Positions 16,271-25,600 of a DNA stretch of 31,683 bases are shown here, piece after piece. How positions within the stretch are numbered: position 1 is the stretch's first letter; every line of letters begins with the position of its first letter. The stretch lies in assembly GCA_036259875.1 (NCBI GenBank), contig DATAAZ010000067.1, positions 1 to 31,683 of the forward strand, given 5' to 3'. The position numbers were made by a program, and so were the translations under genes. Source of the DNA: DATAAZ01 sp036259875. GTDB taxonomy: Bacteria > Actinomycetota > Thermoleophilia > Gaiellales > Gaiellaceae. The notes beneath the pieces are model-generated. The model made no database searches. It was not told the origin of the DNA and saw only the letters and a list, made by a program, of their open reading frames with translations.

Positions 16271-16993
16271 CTTTCGCGCCCCGCCTTCTACGCGTTCGCC
16301 CCGGGCGGGTGGCGCGACTACCTCACCCTTCTCCATGCGCCCTACACCGCCTGGCATCTCGCTTTCGTCGCGATCGGCGGCGCTCTTACGCCCGCGTTCT
16401 CGCTCTCGCGGCTCGTCCCGACGCTGACCGCCTTCTTCCTTGCCGTCGGTATCGGCGCGCATGCCCTCGACGAACTGCACGGCAGGCCGCTGAAGACGCG
16501 GATACCCGACGCCGTCCTCGTCAGCCTCGCCGCCTGCTCGATCGTGCTCGCCGTCGGGATCGGCGTGGTCGGCGCGGTCGTCGTGGACCCGTGGATCGGC
16601 GCGTTCGTCGCGGCAGGGGCGTTCATCGTCGTCGCGTACAACTGCGAGCTTTTCGCCGGCCGCTTCCACACCGACGCGTGGTTTGCGGTCTCCTGGGGAT
16701 CCTTCCCGCTCGTGACGGGCTTCTTCGCGGTCTCCGGGACGATCACGATCACCGCGGTCCTCGCCGCCGTCTTCGCGTTTGCGCTCAGCCGCGCGCAGCG
16801 TCTTCTCTCGACTCGCGTTCGCGACGTTCGGCGCCGCATCACGGACGTGAGCGGGACGGTGACGTGGCAGGACGGATCGGTGGAGCGGATCACCGCTTCG
16901 GATCTCGCGTCGGTAGAGGAGGGTGCGCTCGTCGCGCTCAGCGCCGCGACCGTCGCGCTCGCCGCCGCGCTCGTCGCGATGCGGCTGGCGTGA
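16271..16993 (+). CDS. Polytopic membrane protein with no visible start codon
   Basis: An open frame of about 240 residues beginning just after the methyltransferase stop. The protein reads FYAFAPGGWRDYLTLLHAP, then TAWHLAFVAIGGALT and about seven hydrophobic spans to the stop at 16993. From memory it resembles an uncharacterised actinobacterial family. The in-frame upstream stop is at 16244, and no ATG, GTG or TTG occurs before 16544, which would delete the first third of the protein. One explanation is a lost base in the CCCC run at 16279-16282. In the alternative frame a CTG overlapping the methyltransferase stop gives TFRAP, which would join naturally to the AFYA segment. Function unknown. 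Confidence 0.6.
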   Translation, partial: LSRPAFYAFAPGGWRDYLTLLHAPYTAWHLAFVAIGGALTPAFSLSRLVPTLTAFFLAVGIGAHALDELHGRPLKTRIPDAVLVSLAACSIVLAVGIGVVGAVVVDPWIGAFVAAGAFIVVAYNCELFAGRFHTDAWFAVSWGSFPLVTGFFAVSGTITITAVLAAVFAFALSRAQRLLSTRVRDVRRRITDVSGTVTWQDGSVERITASDLASVEEGALVALSAATVALAAALVAMRLA

Positions 16994-17145
16994 CCCAGCC
17001 GGCCCGGCGGTTCGGAAGGCGCGCGATCCGGCCAGCGCCGAAGGCGAGCGTCGCGCCATGCCACGAGCCGGTGGTTCTCGAGCTCGAGATCAGGAAGGGG
17101 ACGAGCTAGCGCCGCGGCCCGGGGCCTCGCCGACGAAGCGAGACG
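16994..17145. other. Intergenic stretch with no recognisable gene
   Basis: Together with the following low-confidence ORF and relic, this forms nearly 600 bp (16994-17578) without a secure gene. I see no promoter, hairpin or conserved reading frame in this first part. Base composition is like its surroundings. Confidence 0.5.
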
Positions 17146-17358
17146 TCAAGGACGGCTTGTCGGAGCGTCGATGAAGACGTGAGCGGCCTCGAGGTCGTCG
17201 ATGCCGAATGGCTCGCCGTCGCGCGTGCAGCCGAAGTAGCGGCGCCTCGTAGAAGAACCCGCGCTCGGGGAGAGGGCGCGAGCCTCTTCGACGAGCGAGT
17301 GCGCCTCGTCGCGGCGGCGGCCGCGCGCCCGGACGGCGGCGAGGAGCGCCGTCTTCAC
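17146..17358 (-). CDS. Short hypothetical ORF (70 aa)
   Basis: A GTG-initiated frame whose C-terminal part (RRRYFGCTRDGEPFGIDDLEAAHVFIDAP) looks more protein-like than random shadow sequence. The N-terminal part is Arg/Ala-rich low complexity. A weak GGA occurs upstream of the start. It overlaps the edge of the decayed Ig-like repeat on the opposite strand. I do not recognise it; it may be a relic or a small gene. Confidence 0.3.
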   Translation of the reverse strand: MKTALLAAVRARGRRRDEAHSLVEEARALSPSAGSSTRRRYFGCTRDGEPFGIDDLEAAHVFIDAPTSRP

Positions 17359-17545
17359 GTTCCGGTCGACCGGGGCGGGGTCGCGGTTCGTGTGCCGGCT
17401 CGATGCGGGCCCGTGGACGAGGTGCGGTTCTCTACGGGCGTACCGGCGGCTCGCGCCCGGCGGTCACGTCTTCCGGGTCGCAGCACTCGACGCCGCAGGC
17501 AACCGGGACGCGACCCCGGCCACCCGCCGCGGCCGTGCGCGCGAG
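17345..17545 (+). pseudogene. Orphan Ig/fibronectin-like repeat fragment of a lost surface protein
   Basis: In one plus-strand frame the DNA encodes a single copy of a repeat familiar from large secreted bacterial proteins. The landmarks appear in order: AVFTFRSTGAGSRFVCRLD, then PWTRCGS, then YRRLAPGGHVFRVAALDAAGN, then RDATPATR. These match the usual pattern (TFTFSS..AGSTFECRLDGG, C.SP..Y..L..G.HTF.VRA.DAAGN.D.TPA). There is no signal peptide, no second repeat and no adequate start. The frame runs on as an antisense shadow of the GST gene. I read it as the remnant of a deleted multi-repeat extracellular protein. Confidence 0.6.
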
Positions 17546-17578
17546 CTGACCGGCGACGCGGGTGCCCCGGTCTGCCGG

Positions 17579-18286
17579 CTACGTCGCCGGGACGCCCGCG
17601 GCCGGCGTCTTGACGGAGGCGACGTAGCCGCGAACGTCCGCAGCGGGCTCCGAGTATGCGTCGCCGAGCGCTTCCTCGACTCGCGCCATGTACGCCTCGG
17701 CCCACTCAGGGAAGTCGTAGTCGATCGCGCGCAGGAACTCGAGGCTCGCGGCCCAGCGCAGGTCGGCGATGGATGGATGATCGCCGCCGACGAACGGCCG
17801 TCCGTCGAGAAACCACGTCCGGAAGGCCTCGAGCCGCGGCGCGAGCGCGGCTTCGGCGTCCTTCTGGGCCTTCGCCTTCAGCTCCTCGTCCGCATCGGAC
17901 GAGCCGACCTCGCCCGGGTACTGCTTGAAGCCGAGCGTCGGGTACGTGGCGCGCGTGATCAGCGGATACACCGTGCCGACCAAGTAGAACATCGCGCTGT
18001 CCACCATCGCGCGCTCACCCGGGTCGCTGGGGTAGAAGCGGTCGAGCCCGTGCTTGTTGCACAGATACGCCATGATGGCGCAGCTCTCCCAGACAGAGCC
18101 CTTCGGCAGGCCTTCTTCCTCGAGCAGCGGCGTCAGGGCCGCCGGGTCCTTGGCGAGGAACTCCGGCGTGCCCGTCTTGCCCCAGACGTCGAGCTCTTCG
18201 AACTCGAGCCCGGCAGCCCGCGTGAAGATGCGAACGCACAGGTTGTTGACGCTCGCCTTGAGGATGCTCAGCGTGTTTGCAGCCAT
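17579..18286 (-). CDS. Glutathione S-transferase-like protein
   Basis: A 235-residue two-domain GST-fold protein. The N-terminal thioredoxin-like half includes SILKASVNNLCVRIFTRAAGLEFEE, the cis-Pro region (LTPLLEEE) and the WESCAIMAYLCNKH helix, where E-S binds the gamma-glutamyl group in the family. The helical C-terminal half holds FVGGDHPSIADLRWAASLEFL, the conserved GST capping motif. The ATG has a strong ribosome site (GGGAGGAG) inside the end of the VOC gene, which it overlaps by 19 bp. It is last in a four-gene catabolic operon. Glutathione is rare in actinobacteria, so another thiol or an isomerase-type role is possible. Confidence 0.88.
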   Translation of the reverse strand: MAANTLSILKASVNNLCVRIFTRAAGLEFEELDVWGKTGTPEFLAKDPAALTPLLEEEGLPKGSVWESCAIMAYLCNKHGLDRFYPSDPGERAMVDSAMFYLVGTVYPLITRATYPTLGFKQYPGEVGSSDADEELKAKAQKDAEAALAPRLEAFRTWFLDGRPFVGGDHPSIADLRWAASLEFLRAIDYDFPEWAEAYMARVEEALGDAYSEPAADVRGYVASVKTPAAGVPAT

Positions 18287-18882
18287 TTGCTCCTCCCGAC
18301 CTCGTAGGGGTCCTTTGGCGATCGGTCCTCCGAGAGCGACGCCCGCGATCGCCTGACGAGCGTCTCGATCGCGTCCGCGAGGTGGTCCTGAGCGATGTTG
18401 TAGTCACCGCGCTCGACGCGGATCCTGTGCGCCTCGAGCAGCACCTCGGCGTGCGTGTAGCCGGCGGGTGGCTCGAACCGATACGACGAGAGCTCGATGA
18501 GGAGACCGAGCGGATCGTCGAAGTAGATCGAGTCCATGAAGCCGCGGTCCTTGACGCCGCTGTGGCGCATGCCGCGCTCGTCGAGCCGCTCGACAGCCTG
18601 GTGGAACGTCGCCTGCGAGACCGCGAACGCGATGTGGTGGACGGAACCGATGTCGGTCGCCGTCCGCCCGGGATCGGGCGCGCGCTCTTCGTTCGTGAAG
18701 ACGGTGATCAGCCGTCCGTCGCCCGGGTCGAAGTAGAGATGGCTCTCCGACGCGTTGTCGAGATTCGGCTGCTCGAAGACGAACGGCATTCCGAGCGTGC
18801 CCTCCCAGAAATCGATCGACGTCTGTCGGTCGGCTCCGACGAGCGTGATGTGGTGGACGCCTTGGGTCTGGAGCTTCCGCAT
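18268..18882 (-). CDS. VOC-family protein, ring-cleaving dioxygenase-like
   Basis: A 204-residue vicinal-oxygen-chelate protein with two paired beta-alpha-beta modules. Likely metal ligands are His in GVHHITLVGA, His in VHHIAFAV and Glu in LLIELSSYRF. The DPGDGRLITVFTNEE segment resembles putative ring-cleaving dioxygenases of the hydroquinone/catechol type. The C-terminal 60 residues are a charged helical extension. It lies 5 bp after the PaaK-like gene and overlaps the GST gene, so it is in the same operon. It might instead be a glyoxalase or isomerase, since VOC activities cannot be separated by motif alone. Confidence 0.85.
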   Translation of the reverse strand: MRKLQTQGVHHITLVGADRQTSIDFWEGTLGMPFVFEQPNLDNASESHLYFDPGDGRLITVFTNEERAPDPGRTATDIGSVHHIAFAVSQATFHQAVERLDERGMRHSGVKDRGFMDSIYFDDPLGLLIELSSYRFEPPAGYTHAEVLLEAHRIRVERGDYNIAQDHLADAIETLVRRSRASLSEDRSPKDPYEVGRSKWLQTR

Positions 18883-18887
18883 CGGCC

Positions 18888-20189
18888 TCAGCGCTCGACG
18901 AGGATCGACTTGTATTCGCTGCGCTGCAGCGTTCCCGAAGGCACGAGCTCGACGCGCGTCTGGACGACGAGCACGGTGCGAAGTCTCTCACGAATCGCCT
19001 CCGCGAGCGAGTCGTCTCCGCGCGAGCCGGGCGAAAGCTCCACGAGCAGAGGAAGCGGCGGCTCTTGCTTCACACCCGGCGCCTCTGGCGTCACGAGGAT
19101 GTAGCCGCTTACGTCCGGCGCGAACTCGCCCACGACCTCACGGATCGCGGAAGGGAAGACGTTGACGCCGCGCACGATCAGCATGTCGTCCGTGCGCCCG
19201 ACGCAGCGGACGCGCGGTCCGGTGCGGCCGCATCTGCACGGGCCGGCGCGCACGGTCACGTGGTCGCGCGTCCGGAAACGAAGCAGCGGTGCGGCCCGGT
19301 GGCGAAGGTGCGTGAGCACGAGCTCGCCCGCGGCGCCGTCTTCGATCGCGACCGACTCGCCGCTCCCGGGCTCGATCAGCTCGGCGTGGACGAAGCCGCG
19401 CGCTCCGAGGTGCATCCCCTCCCGCTCCTCGCACTCACCCCAGAGCGAGACCCCGATGTCGCCGATCCCCATCACCTCGGTCACCTTCGCGCCCCAGCCC
19501 GCTTCGAGTTTCGCGCGGAAGGCCGCCTCGCCGCCGCCTGGCTCGCCTGCAACGAGGACGCGCTCGACGCTCGATTTCCGTAGGTGAACGCCCCGCTCCG
19601 CCGCCCACTCGACGAGGTGGGCGGCGTAGGACGGAGTCAACACGACGGCATCCGGTTTCAGGAGCTCGACCGCGCCCATGAGGCGCTCGGTGTTGCCGGT
19701 TCCGACGGGAATGTGGCAAAGACCGATGCGCTCGAACGCGGCGAGCGCCGCACCGGCGACGAACGGGCCCGCGTTGTAGGTAGACACGATCCGCTGGCCG
19801 GCGGTGATGCCCGAGGCGGCGTAGCTGCGCGCCGAGGCGACGACCCAGTTTTCGAGATCGTCGGCGGTCAGCGGCACGTAGCTCGGCGAGCCCGTCGTTC
19901 CGCTCGTCGAATAGATCCGGACGATCTCGGAGGGCCGCGCGCAGAGGTGCGCGCCGATCGGGTTGTCCGCGGTGCGAGTGGCCCTGAGCTCGTCTTTGTC
20001 CGTCAGCGGAAGCCGCCGGATCTCGGCGAGCCCGCCCGCGCCCTCGGCCGACTCGACGCCCGCTCCGCCAAGCTTCTCGCGGTAGAAGGTGGAGCGCTCG
20101 AAGAGGTAGGCGAGCTGAGCGCGGTAGCTCTCGTCGTCCAGGGCGAGCTGCGCCGCCCACGGGCGGCTCTCCACCTCAGGCTCGAGCAT
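18888..20189 (-). CDS. paaK: Phenylacetate-CoA ligase-like adenylate-forming enzyme
   Basis: A 433-residue acyl/aryl-CoA ligase of the PaaK branch, which activates a carboxylic acid with ATP and CoA. IYSTSGTTGSPSYVPLT is the phosphate-binding loop. GELVLTHLRHRAAPLLRFRTRDH and GRTDDMLIVRGVNVFPSAI are PaaK-typical, as is the CxCGRTGPR segment. The terminal RSEYKSILVER carries the expected late Lys. Its length matches PaaK. The ATG overlaps the upstream citryl-CoA lyase-like gene by 14 bp, and the VOC gene follows after 5 bp. No phenylacetyl-CoA epoxidase genes (paaABCDE) are present, so the true substrate may be another aromatic or branched acid. Confidence 0.88.
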   Translation of the reverse strand: MLEPEVESRPWAAQLALDDESYRAQLAYLFERSTFYREKLGGAGVESAEGAGGLAEIRRLPLTDKDELRATRTADNPIGAHLCARPSEIVRIYSTSGTTGSPSYVPLTADDLENWVVASARSYAASGITAGQRIVSTYNAGPFVAGAALAAFERIGLCHIPVGTGNTERLMGAVELLKPDAVVLTPSYAAHLVEWAAERGVHLRKSSVERVLVAGEPGGGEAAFRAKLEAGWGAKVTEVMGIGDIGVSLWGECEEREGMHLGARGFVHAELIEPGSGESVAIEDGAAGELVLTHLRHRAAPLLRFRTRDHVTVRAGPCRCGRTGPRVRCVGRTDDMLIVRGVNVFPSAIREVVGEFAPDVSGYILVTPEAPGVKQEPPLPLLVELSPGSRGDDSLAEAIRERLRTVLVVQTRVELVPSGTLQRSEYKSILVER

Positions 20190-20922
20190 CGGGAGGCTCG
20201 TACGTCACGGTGTCTCCGGCCGCGCGCCCGAGCACAAGGCCGAGCGGACGCTCTCGCTCCTCGGCCAGGTGCGCGAGCAGGCTCGCCGTGCGAGCGAGGA
20301 TCGGCACCGCCTTCACCGCGGTTGCGGGGAACCCGAGGTCGAGCATGACGGCCGCGATCGGCATCGAGACGTTCATCGCGAGCGGCTTCGCCCACACGAC
20401 GGTGACGGCCTCGCGGAGCGCACGGGCCCGCGCAACGTGTTCCCCCGAGACGCCGCGCTCGTCGGCGAGCGCGAGGATCCGTTCCGCCCGCGGGTCGACC
20501 GGCCGGTGCACCGGATGGCCGAAGCCGGGCACCTTCTCGCCGGCGGCGTGGAGGCTCCGCGCGATCTCGCGCGGCTCCTCGCGAGACTCGAGCAGCCGCG
20601 CGCACTCCTCGGCGGCCCCGAGCACGACGGGGCCCGCTCCGAGGATCCCGGCCGCGACCGCCCCGTGGAGCGAGTCGGGGTCGGCGGCGAGGGTCATCCG
20701 CGCGGCGACGTTGCTCGGCATCATCCCGTGCTCGGCGATCGCGACGAGGAGGAGGTCGAGGAAGAAGCGCTCGTCGTCCGTCGGCTCGCCGCCCGTGAGG
20801 AGCAGGTGGAAGTACTCCGTAAACGTGAGACGGCCCATCAGGTCGCCGGTGAGGTCGCGCCCCCGAACCTCGACCCGGTCGGGGTACGCGTGCGCGATGC
20901 GCGTGGCGGGCGAGTCGCTCAC
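20176..20922 (-). CDS. Citryl-CoA lyase-like short citrate synthase homologue
   Basis: A 248-residue protein of the citrate synthase superfamily, much shorter than true citrate synthase (about 370-430 aa) and like the citryl-CoA lyase/ATP-citrate lyase C-terminal group. The catalytic residues have counterparts: His in AEHGMMPSN, His in PGFGHPVH, and Asp in AAVMLDLGFP. The N-terminal region (GRDLTGDLMGRLTFTEYFHLLLTG) resembles the family. It is the first gene of a four-gene operon with PaaK-like, VOC and GST genes, so it probably cleaves or condenses an acyl-CoA made by the ligase. Direction and substrate are inference. Confidence 0.83.
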   Translation of the reverse strand: MSDSPATRIAHAYPDRVEVRGRDLTGDLMGRLTFTEYFHLLLTGGEPTDDERFFLDLLLVAIAEHGMMPSNVAARMTLAADPDSLHGAVAAGILGAGPVVLGAAEECARLLESREEPREIARSLHAAGEKVPGFGHPVHRPVDPRAERILALADERGVSGEHVARARALREAVTVVWAKPLAMNVSMPIAAVMLDLGFPATAVKAVPILARTASLLAHLAEERERPLGLVLGRAAGDTVTYEPPDARA

Positions 20923-20987
20923 GAGACCGATGAATCTTGCCTCCGCATCCCGTCTAGGCGTGCAATCACCGAGCGAAGGGAGGCGCT

Positions 20988-21557
20988 ATGGGGAGGATCG
21001 TCGTGACCGAGTTCGTCTCGCTGGACGGCGTGATGGAGGACCCGGGCGGCGTGGAGGGCTTCGAGCACGGCGGTTGGAGCTTCGAGGTTTCCCGCGGCGA
21101 GGAGGGTGACCGGTTCAAGCTCGACGAGACGATGGCGTCCGACGCGCTGCTGCTCGGGCGGCGGACGTACGAGGGGTTCGCGGCCGCGTGGCCGTCGCGC
21201 GAGGGCGAGTTCGCGGACAAGTTCAACTCGATGCCGAAATACGTGGTCTCCGCGACGCTCGAGGAGCCGGCGTGGATGAACACGACCGTGCTGCGCGGCG
21301 CCATCGCCGAGGAGATTGCGCGGCTCCGGTCGACGCACGAGCGTGACATCGTGGTTCACGGAAGTGCGATGCTCGTCCAGGCACTCGTCGATGGCAACCT
21401 CGTCGACGAGCTGCGGCTCATGGTCTTTCCGGTCGTCCTCGGCCGCGGAAAGCGCCTGTTCGCCGAGACGGCTGGAAAGAGGACGCTCCGTCTCGCCGAC
21501 TCGCGGGTCGTCGGCGACGGCGTGGCGATTCTCGTCTACGAGCGCGCGGCCCCGTAG
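20988..21557 (+). CDS. DHFR/RibD C-terminal-like reductase
   Basis: A 189-residue protein with the dihydrofolate reductase/RibD_C fold, common as stand-alone actinobacterial oxidoreductases. It opens GRIVVTEFVSLDGVMEDPGG and has LLLGRRTYEGFAAAWP, KYVVSATL, then IVVHGSAMLVQALVDGNLVDEL and FPVVLGRGKRLF. All are standard landmarks of the NADPH-binding fold. A strong ribosome site (AAGGGAGG) precedes the ATG. It is divergent from the citryl-CoA lyase-like operon across 65 bp and overlaps the converging MetE-like gene by 22 bp. These stand-alone members usually lack known substrates and are seldom true folate enzymes. Confidence 0.88.
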   Translation: MGRIVVTEFVSLDGVMEDPGGVEGFEHGGWSFEVSRGEEGDRFKLDETMASDALLLGRRTYEGFAAAWPSREGEFADKFNSMPKYVVSATLEEPAWMNTTVLRGAIAEEIARLRSTHERDIVVHGSAMLVQALVDGNLVDELRLMVFPVVLGRGKRLFAETAGKRTLRLADSRVVGDGVAILVYERAAP

Positions 21558-22555
21558 ACCAACCGAGCCCCGGCGACCATCGCCTCGAGCTTGCGGAACG
21601 CCCGTTCCCTGGGGAGGTACTTCATGCCGCAGTCGGGCGCGACGACAAGCCGCTCCGGCGGAACCACCTCGAGCGCCCGGCTGATCCGCGCCGCGACGAG
21701 ATCGGGCGCCTCGACGTCCTCCGCGCCGAGATCGAGCACGCCGAGCACGATCGTCTTGTCCGGGAGCTCGCGCAGAACCGCCGGATCGAGATCGGGCTGC
21801 GCGGCCTCGAGCGAGATCTGCGTCGCGACGCAATCGTTGAGCTCGCCGAGGAACGGGTAGCCGCTCGGCCGGTCGTGGACGATCGCCGCGTACCCGAAGC
21901 ACGTGTGGAGCACGGTCTCGCCTTCGATGCCGTCGAGGGCGCGGTTGATCGGCTCGATGCCGTACTCCCGCGCCCGCGCGGGACGCGCCTGGAGGTAGGG
22001 CTCGTCGATCTGGACGACGTCGGCTCCGGCCGCCTTCAGGTCGCGGAGCTCCTCGTTGACGGCATCGGCGTACGCGAGGGCGAGGCTCCGATCGTCGGCG
22101 TAGTGGTCGTTCTGCGCCTGCTGCGTCATCGTGAACGGGCCCGGGACGGTGATCTTGATCGGGCGATCCGTGAGCGAGCGGAGGAATTCGACGTCACGGA
22201 CCTCGACGGGCCGCGTCCGGCGGATTGGCCCGACGACCCGGGGAACCGGAGTCTCGTGCCCGGTCCGGTCGAGCGCGAGGCCCGGACGGTCGAGATCGAC
22301 CCCCGCGAGCGCGGTCGCGAACCGGTTGGAATAGCTCTCGCGACGCATCTCGCCGTCGGTGATGACGTCGACGCCGGCTCGCTCCATGTCCTGCACGGCG
22401 AGGCGCGTCGCGTCGTCCTGAGCTTCCTCGAGAAACGGCTCGGACACCCGCCAGAGCTCACGCGCCCGCACGCGCGGAGGCAGCCGCGCTCCCAGCCGTT
22501 CACGGTCGATCAGCCAGTTGGGCTGCGGGTAGCTGCCGACGACCGTGGTGATCAC
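21536..22555 (-). CDS. Short cobalamin-independent methionine synthase-like protein
   Basis: A 339-residue protein matching the C-terminal catalytic barrel of MetE, without the N-terminal half. It opens TTVVGSYPQPNWL; the zinc site is suggested by H and C in VLHTCFGY and by C in VVAPDCGMK. DVVQIDEPYLQ and ITVPGPFTMTQ are also typical. Such core-only proteins transfer methyl groups to homocysteine or related thiols from various donors, or act in other thiol-alkyl chemistry. The ATG at 22555 has little upstream space before the open strand. Activity as methionine synthase is not shown by sequence alone. Confidence 0.88.
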   Translation of the reverse strand: MITTVVGSYPQPNWLIDRERLGARLPPRVRARELWRVSEPFLEEAQDDATRLAVQDMERAGVDVITDGEMRRESYSNRFATALAGVDLDRPGLALDRTGHETPVPRVVGPIRRTRPVEVRDVEFLRSLTDRPIKITVPGPFTMTQQAQNDHYADDRSLALAYADAVNEELRDLKAAGADVVQIDEPYLQARPARAREYGIEPINRALDGIEGETVLHTCFGYAAIVHDRPSGYPFLGELNDCVATQISLEAAQPDLDPAVLRELPDKTIVLGVLDLGAEDVEAPDLVAARISRALEVVPPERLVVAPDCGMKYLPRERAFRKLEAMVAGARLVYGAARS

Positions 22556-22634
22556 CGACGCCTATTCTCGCCTCCCCGCGCGCGGCGCGATGTGAGCGGT
22601 GATCAGTTCGCCGACGGCGGGGCGGGACGGCGAT

Positions 22635-25600
22635 CTACCCGCCGGTCGTGAGCGAAGCGATCACGACGCGATCGACGACCGCGCGGTTGCCGGCGATGCG
22701 GTAGATCGTGACCGGCCCCTCGACGAGGTCGCCGTTCTCGTCGAAGCGGATGTCGCCGAGTATCCCGTCCTCGACGTTCGTTCGGAAGAGCTCGCGCGTC
22801 ACCGACGGCCGCGTGCCGTCCGAGCGGGCGATCGCGTCGAGCAGGATCTCGGCCGCTTGAGCCCCGTAGGCGGCAGAGAAATCAGGGCCCGGGTCGCCCC
22901 CGTCGGCTTCGAGCTTCGCGAGGAACCGCCTCCCCTTAGGCGGAAGCTCGGAGTTCGGGATGCCGTAGTTGCCGATGTACATGCCCTGGGCGGCCGGGCC
23001 GGAGACGCCCCAGAAGCCGTCGCTCGCGATCAACGCCACGCCTCGACCGAGGCGGGCACGGAGGTCGCGGAGCAGCGCGTCGACGTGCGGAGGGCCGGCG
23101 CCGGTGAAGAGGACGGCGTCGGGCCGAGCCGCGGCCACGCGCCGCGCGAGGCGATCGAAGCTCCGGGCACGTGGATTCCACGTCGCCGCATCGACGACCT
23201 CGAGGCCGAGCGTCTGCGCCCGTTCGCGCATGTCGGCGGCATATGCGGCCACGTCCCCGTCCGGGTCGTCACGGTCCCAGAGGACGGCGACGCGCTCGTT
23301 CCCCAGCTCCTTCGCGGCTTGCGCGAGCGCGCGGGCCGCAAGGTGGTCGGCGGCCGCGATCCGGACGTAGTTTCGCTCGCCCGACGGGTAGAGCTTCTCG
23401 AGCTCGTCCGGATCGATGCCCCGGACGGGGCGCGTCAGGAAGGTTGGCGTGTTCGAGGGGCTGATCATCGCCAGAGGTCCGCCCGGCGCCTGGTTCGCGA
23501 CCGGGATCTCGACCTGGGAGCAGCCGTAGTTGAACGTCCCGATGACGCCGAGCACGTGCGGCGTGCGGGCGTACGCCTTCGCGTTCGAGAGGCATCGGTA
23601 GGCGTCGAACCCGCCCGCCTGCGCCGTCGAATCGTCGCACGACTGGTAACCGACGGTGTACGGCCCTGCCTTGAAGCCGCGCCGCTCGAGGACGAAGCGG
23701 ATCGCCTCCACCATGGGCAGCGTGAACTCGCGAGTGCCCTGCAGCGGGAGATCCGAGACGATCAGGAAGCGCGGGCTGCCCGCGCCTCCGTAGAAGACGT
23801 CACCACAAGCCGAAGCGGGGAGGGCCGCGTCCGCCGATAGCTGTCCCGCCGAGGTCACCCAGACTCCCTCTTCGCCCACGGCGACTCCAGCGGGCGCCGG
23901 CATCCGCCTGACGACCCGCGCGCGGTTCGTGGTCGGATCGATGCGATGAACCGTGCCAGCCACCTCGTTCGTCGCCCAGACGGCGCCCTCGCCGAAAGCG
24001 ACCCAGCCCACGCCGAGCTCGAGCGGGATCGTGCGGAGGACGTGCTCGTGGCCCAGATCGACACGCCAGACGCTGCCGCCGACCGGGTCGGCGACCCAAA
24101 CCGCGCCGGCGCCGACAGCGAGCGAGGTGAGGCTCTCGGCGGCGACCTCGATTCTCCTTGAGACCGCATTCGTCGCAGGGTCGATCTCGGCAACGCCCTC
24201 GTCACCGACGACCCAGACCTCGCCTTCCCCGGTGGCGATGCTCGTCGCCCCGACATCCGCGATCGTCGCGACGACGCGGTTCGTCCGTGGATCGATTCGG
24301 GAGACCGTGAAGTCGCGATTGATCACCCACACGGCCTCGTCTGTGACGGCGATGAGCTGCTGGTCGGTCCCTCCGCCCTGGAAGTACCCACGCACGCCCG
24401 ACCCCGGAAGGTCGATCGTCGCGTCGACGGCGCCGGAATCCGGGTCAATCCTCGAGATGCTGCCCGGATAGCTAGATTCGCCGCCGTTTCCGATCCAGAT
24501 TGCCCCTGCTCCGACCGCAATGCTCGTCGGCGTCGAGCCGGTACTGAAGGTGCGGAGCAGAGTACGCTCGTTCGGATCGACCTTCGAAATGGTTCGGTCG
24601 TCTGCGTCGAGCACCCAGACGCCGCCCTCTCCGACCGCCACGTTCGCCGGGGAAGTCCCTAACCGGATCGTCGAGACAAGCTCGCCTGTCTTCGGATCAA
24701 GGACGCCGACGCCGGTGCCGTCGACCGCACGGTCGCTCTCGGGCGCCGCCTCCGTGCCGGGGCGCGTCAGCTGGAAGAGCGCCGTCCCGACCGCCGCGGC
24801 GAGGATTAGCGCTCCCGCAACGACGACTAGGCGGGGGCGACGCCGGACCGGCGGCGACGCGCGGGGCGCCTCCGCGCGGGCCGGTGCCGCGAGCTCGGGA
24901 TCGTGCCCGAGGATCTGGCGCTCGAGCCGCTGCAGCGGCTGACTCGGCTCCAGCCCGAGCTCCTCCGCGAGCGCGCGCCGACCCCGCTGGTAGACCTCCA
25001 GAGCCTCTGCCTGGCGGCCCGAGCGGTAGAGCGCCAGCATGAGCTGCCCGCGCAGGCGCTCGCGAAGCGGGTGACGGGCGAGGAGTGCCTCGAGCTCCGC
25101 GACGACCTCAGCGTGGCGGCCAAGCGCGAGCTCGGCCTCGAGTCGCTCTTCGAGCGCGCCCAAGCGGAGCTCCTCGAGACGCGCGATCTCTTCCTGGGCG
25201 AACGACTCGTAGACGAAGTCGGCCAGAGCGGGACCACGCCAAAGCGCAAGCGCCTCGTCGAGCTTCTGAGCCGCGAATCCGGCCTCGCCGCGCGCGAGAG
25301 CGCGGCGCCCGTCCTCGAGCAGACGCTGAAACCGCTCGGCGTCCAGCTGGCCCGGTTCGACCTTGAGGATGTAGCCCTGCCCCCGCGTTACCAGCGGCCC
25401 GCCTTGACCCTTCGGTGAACCGTCGACGTTGATCGATCTGCGAAGCCGCGAGACGTGAGCCTGAAGCGTCTTCGCGGCCGTCGGCGGCGGCGTCTCCGCC
25501 CAAAGCTCGTCGATCAGCTTGTCAGCGGAGACGACCTCGTTCGCGTGGACTAGGAGGATGGCAAGGAGCGCGCGCTGTTTGCGGCCGCCGAGCTCGACCC

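Noticed and set aside
18888..20189. Phenylacetate degradation operon
   Set aside because: Only a PaaK-like ligase is present; no epoxidase, isomerase or hydrolase genes of that pathway occur in the window.
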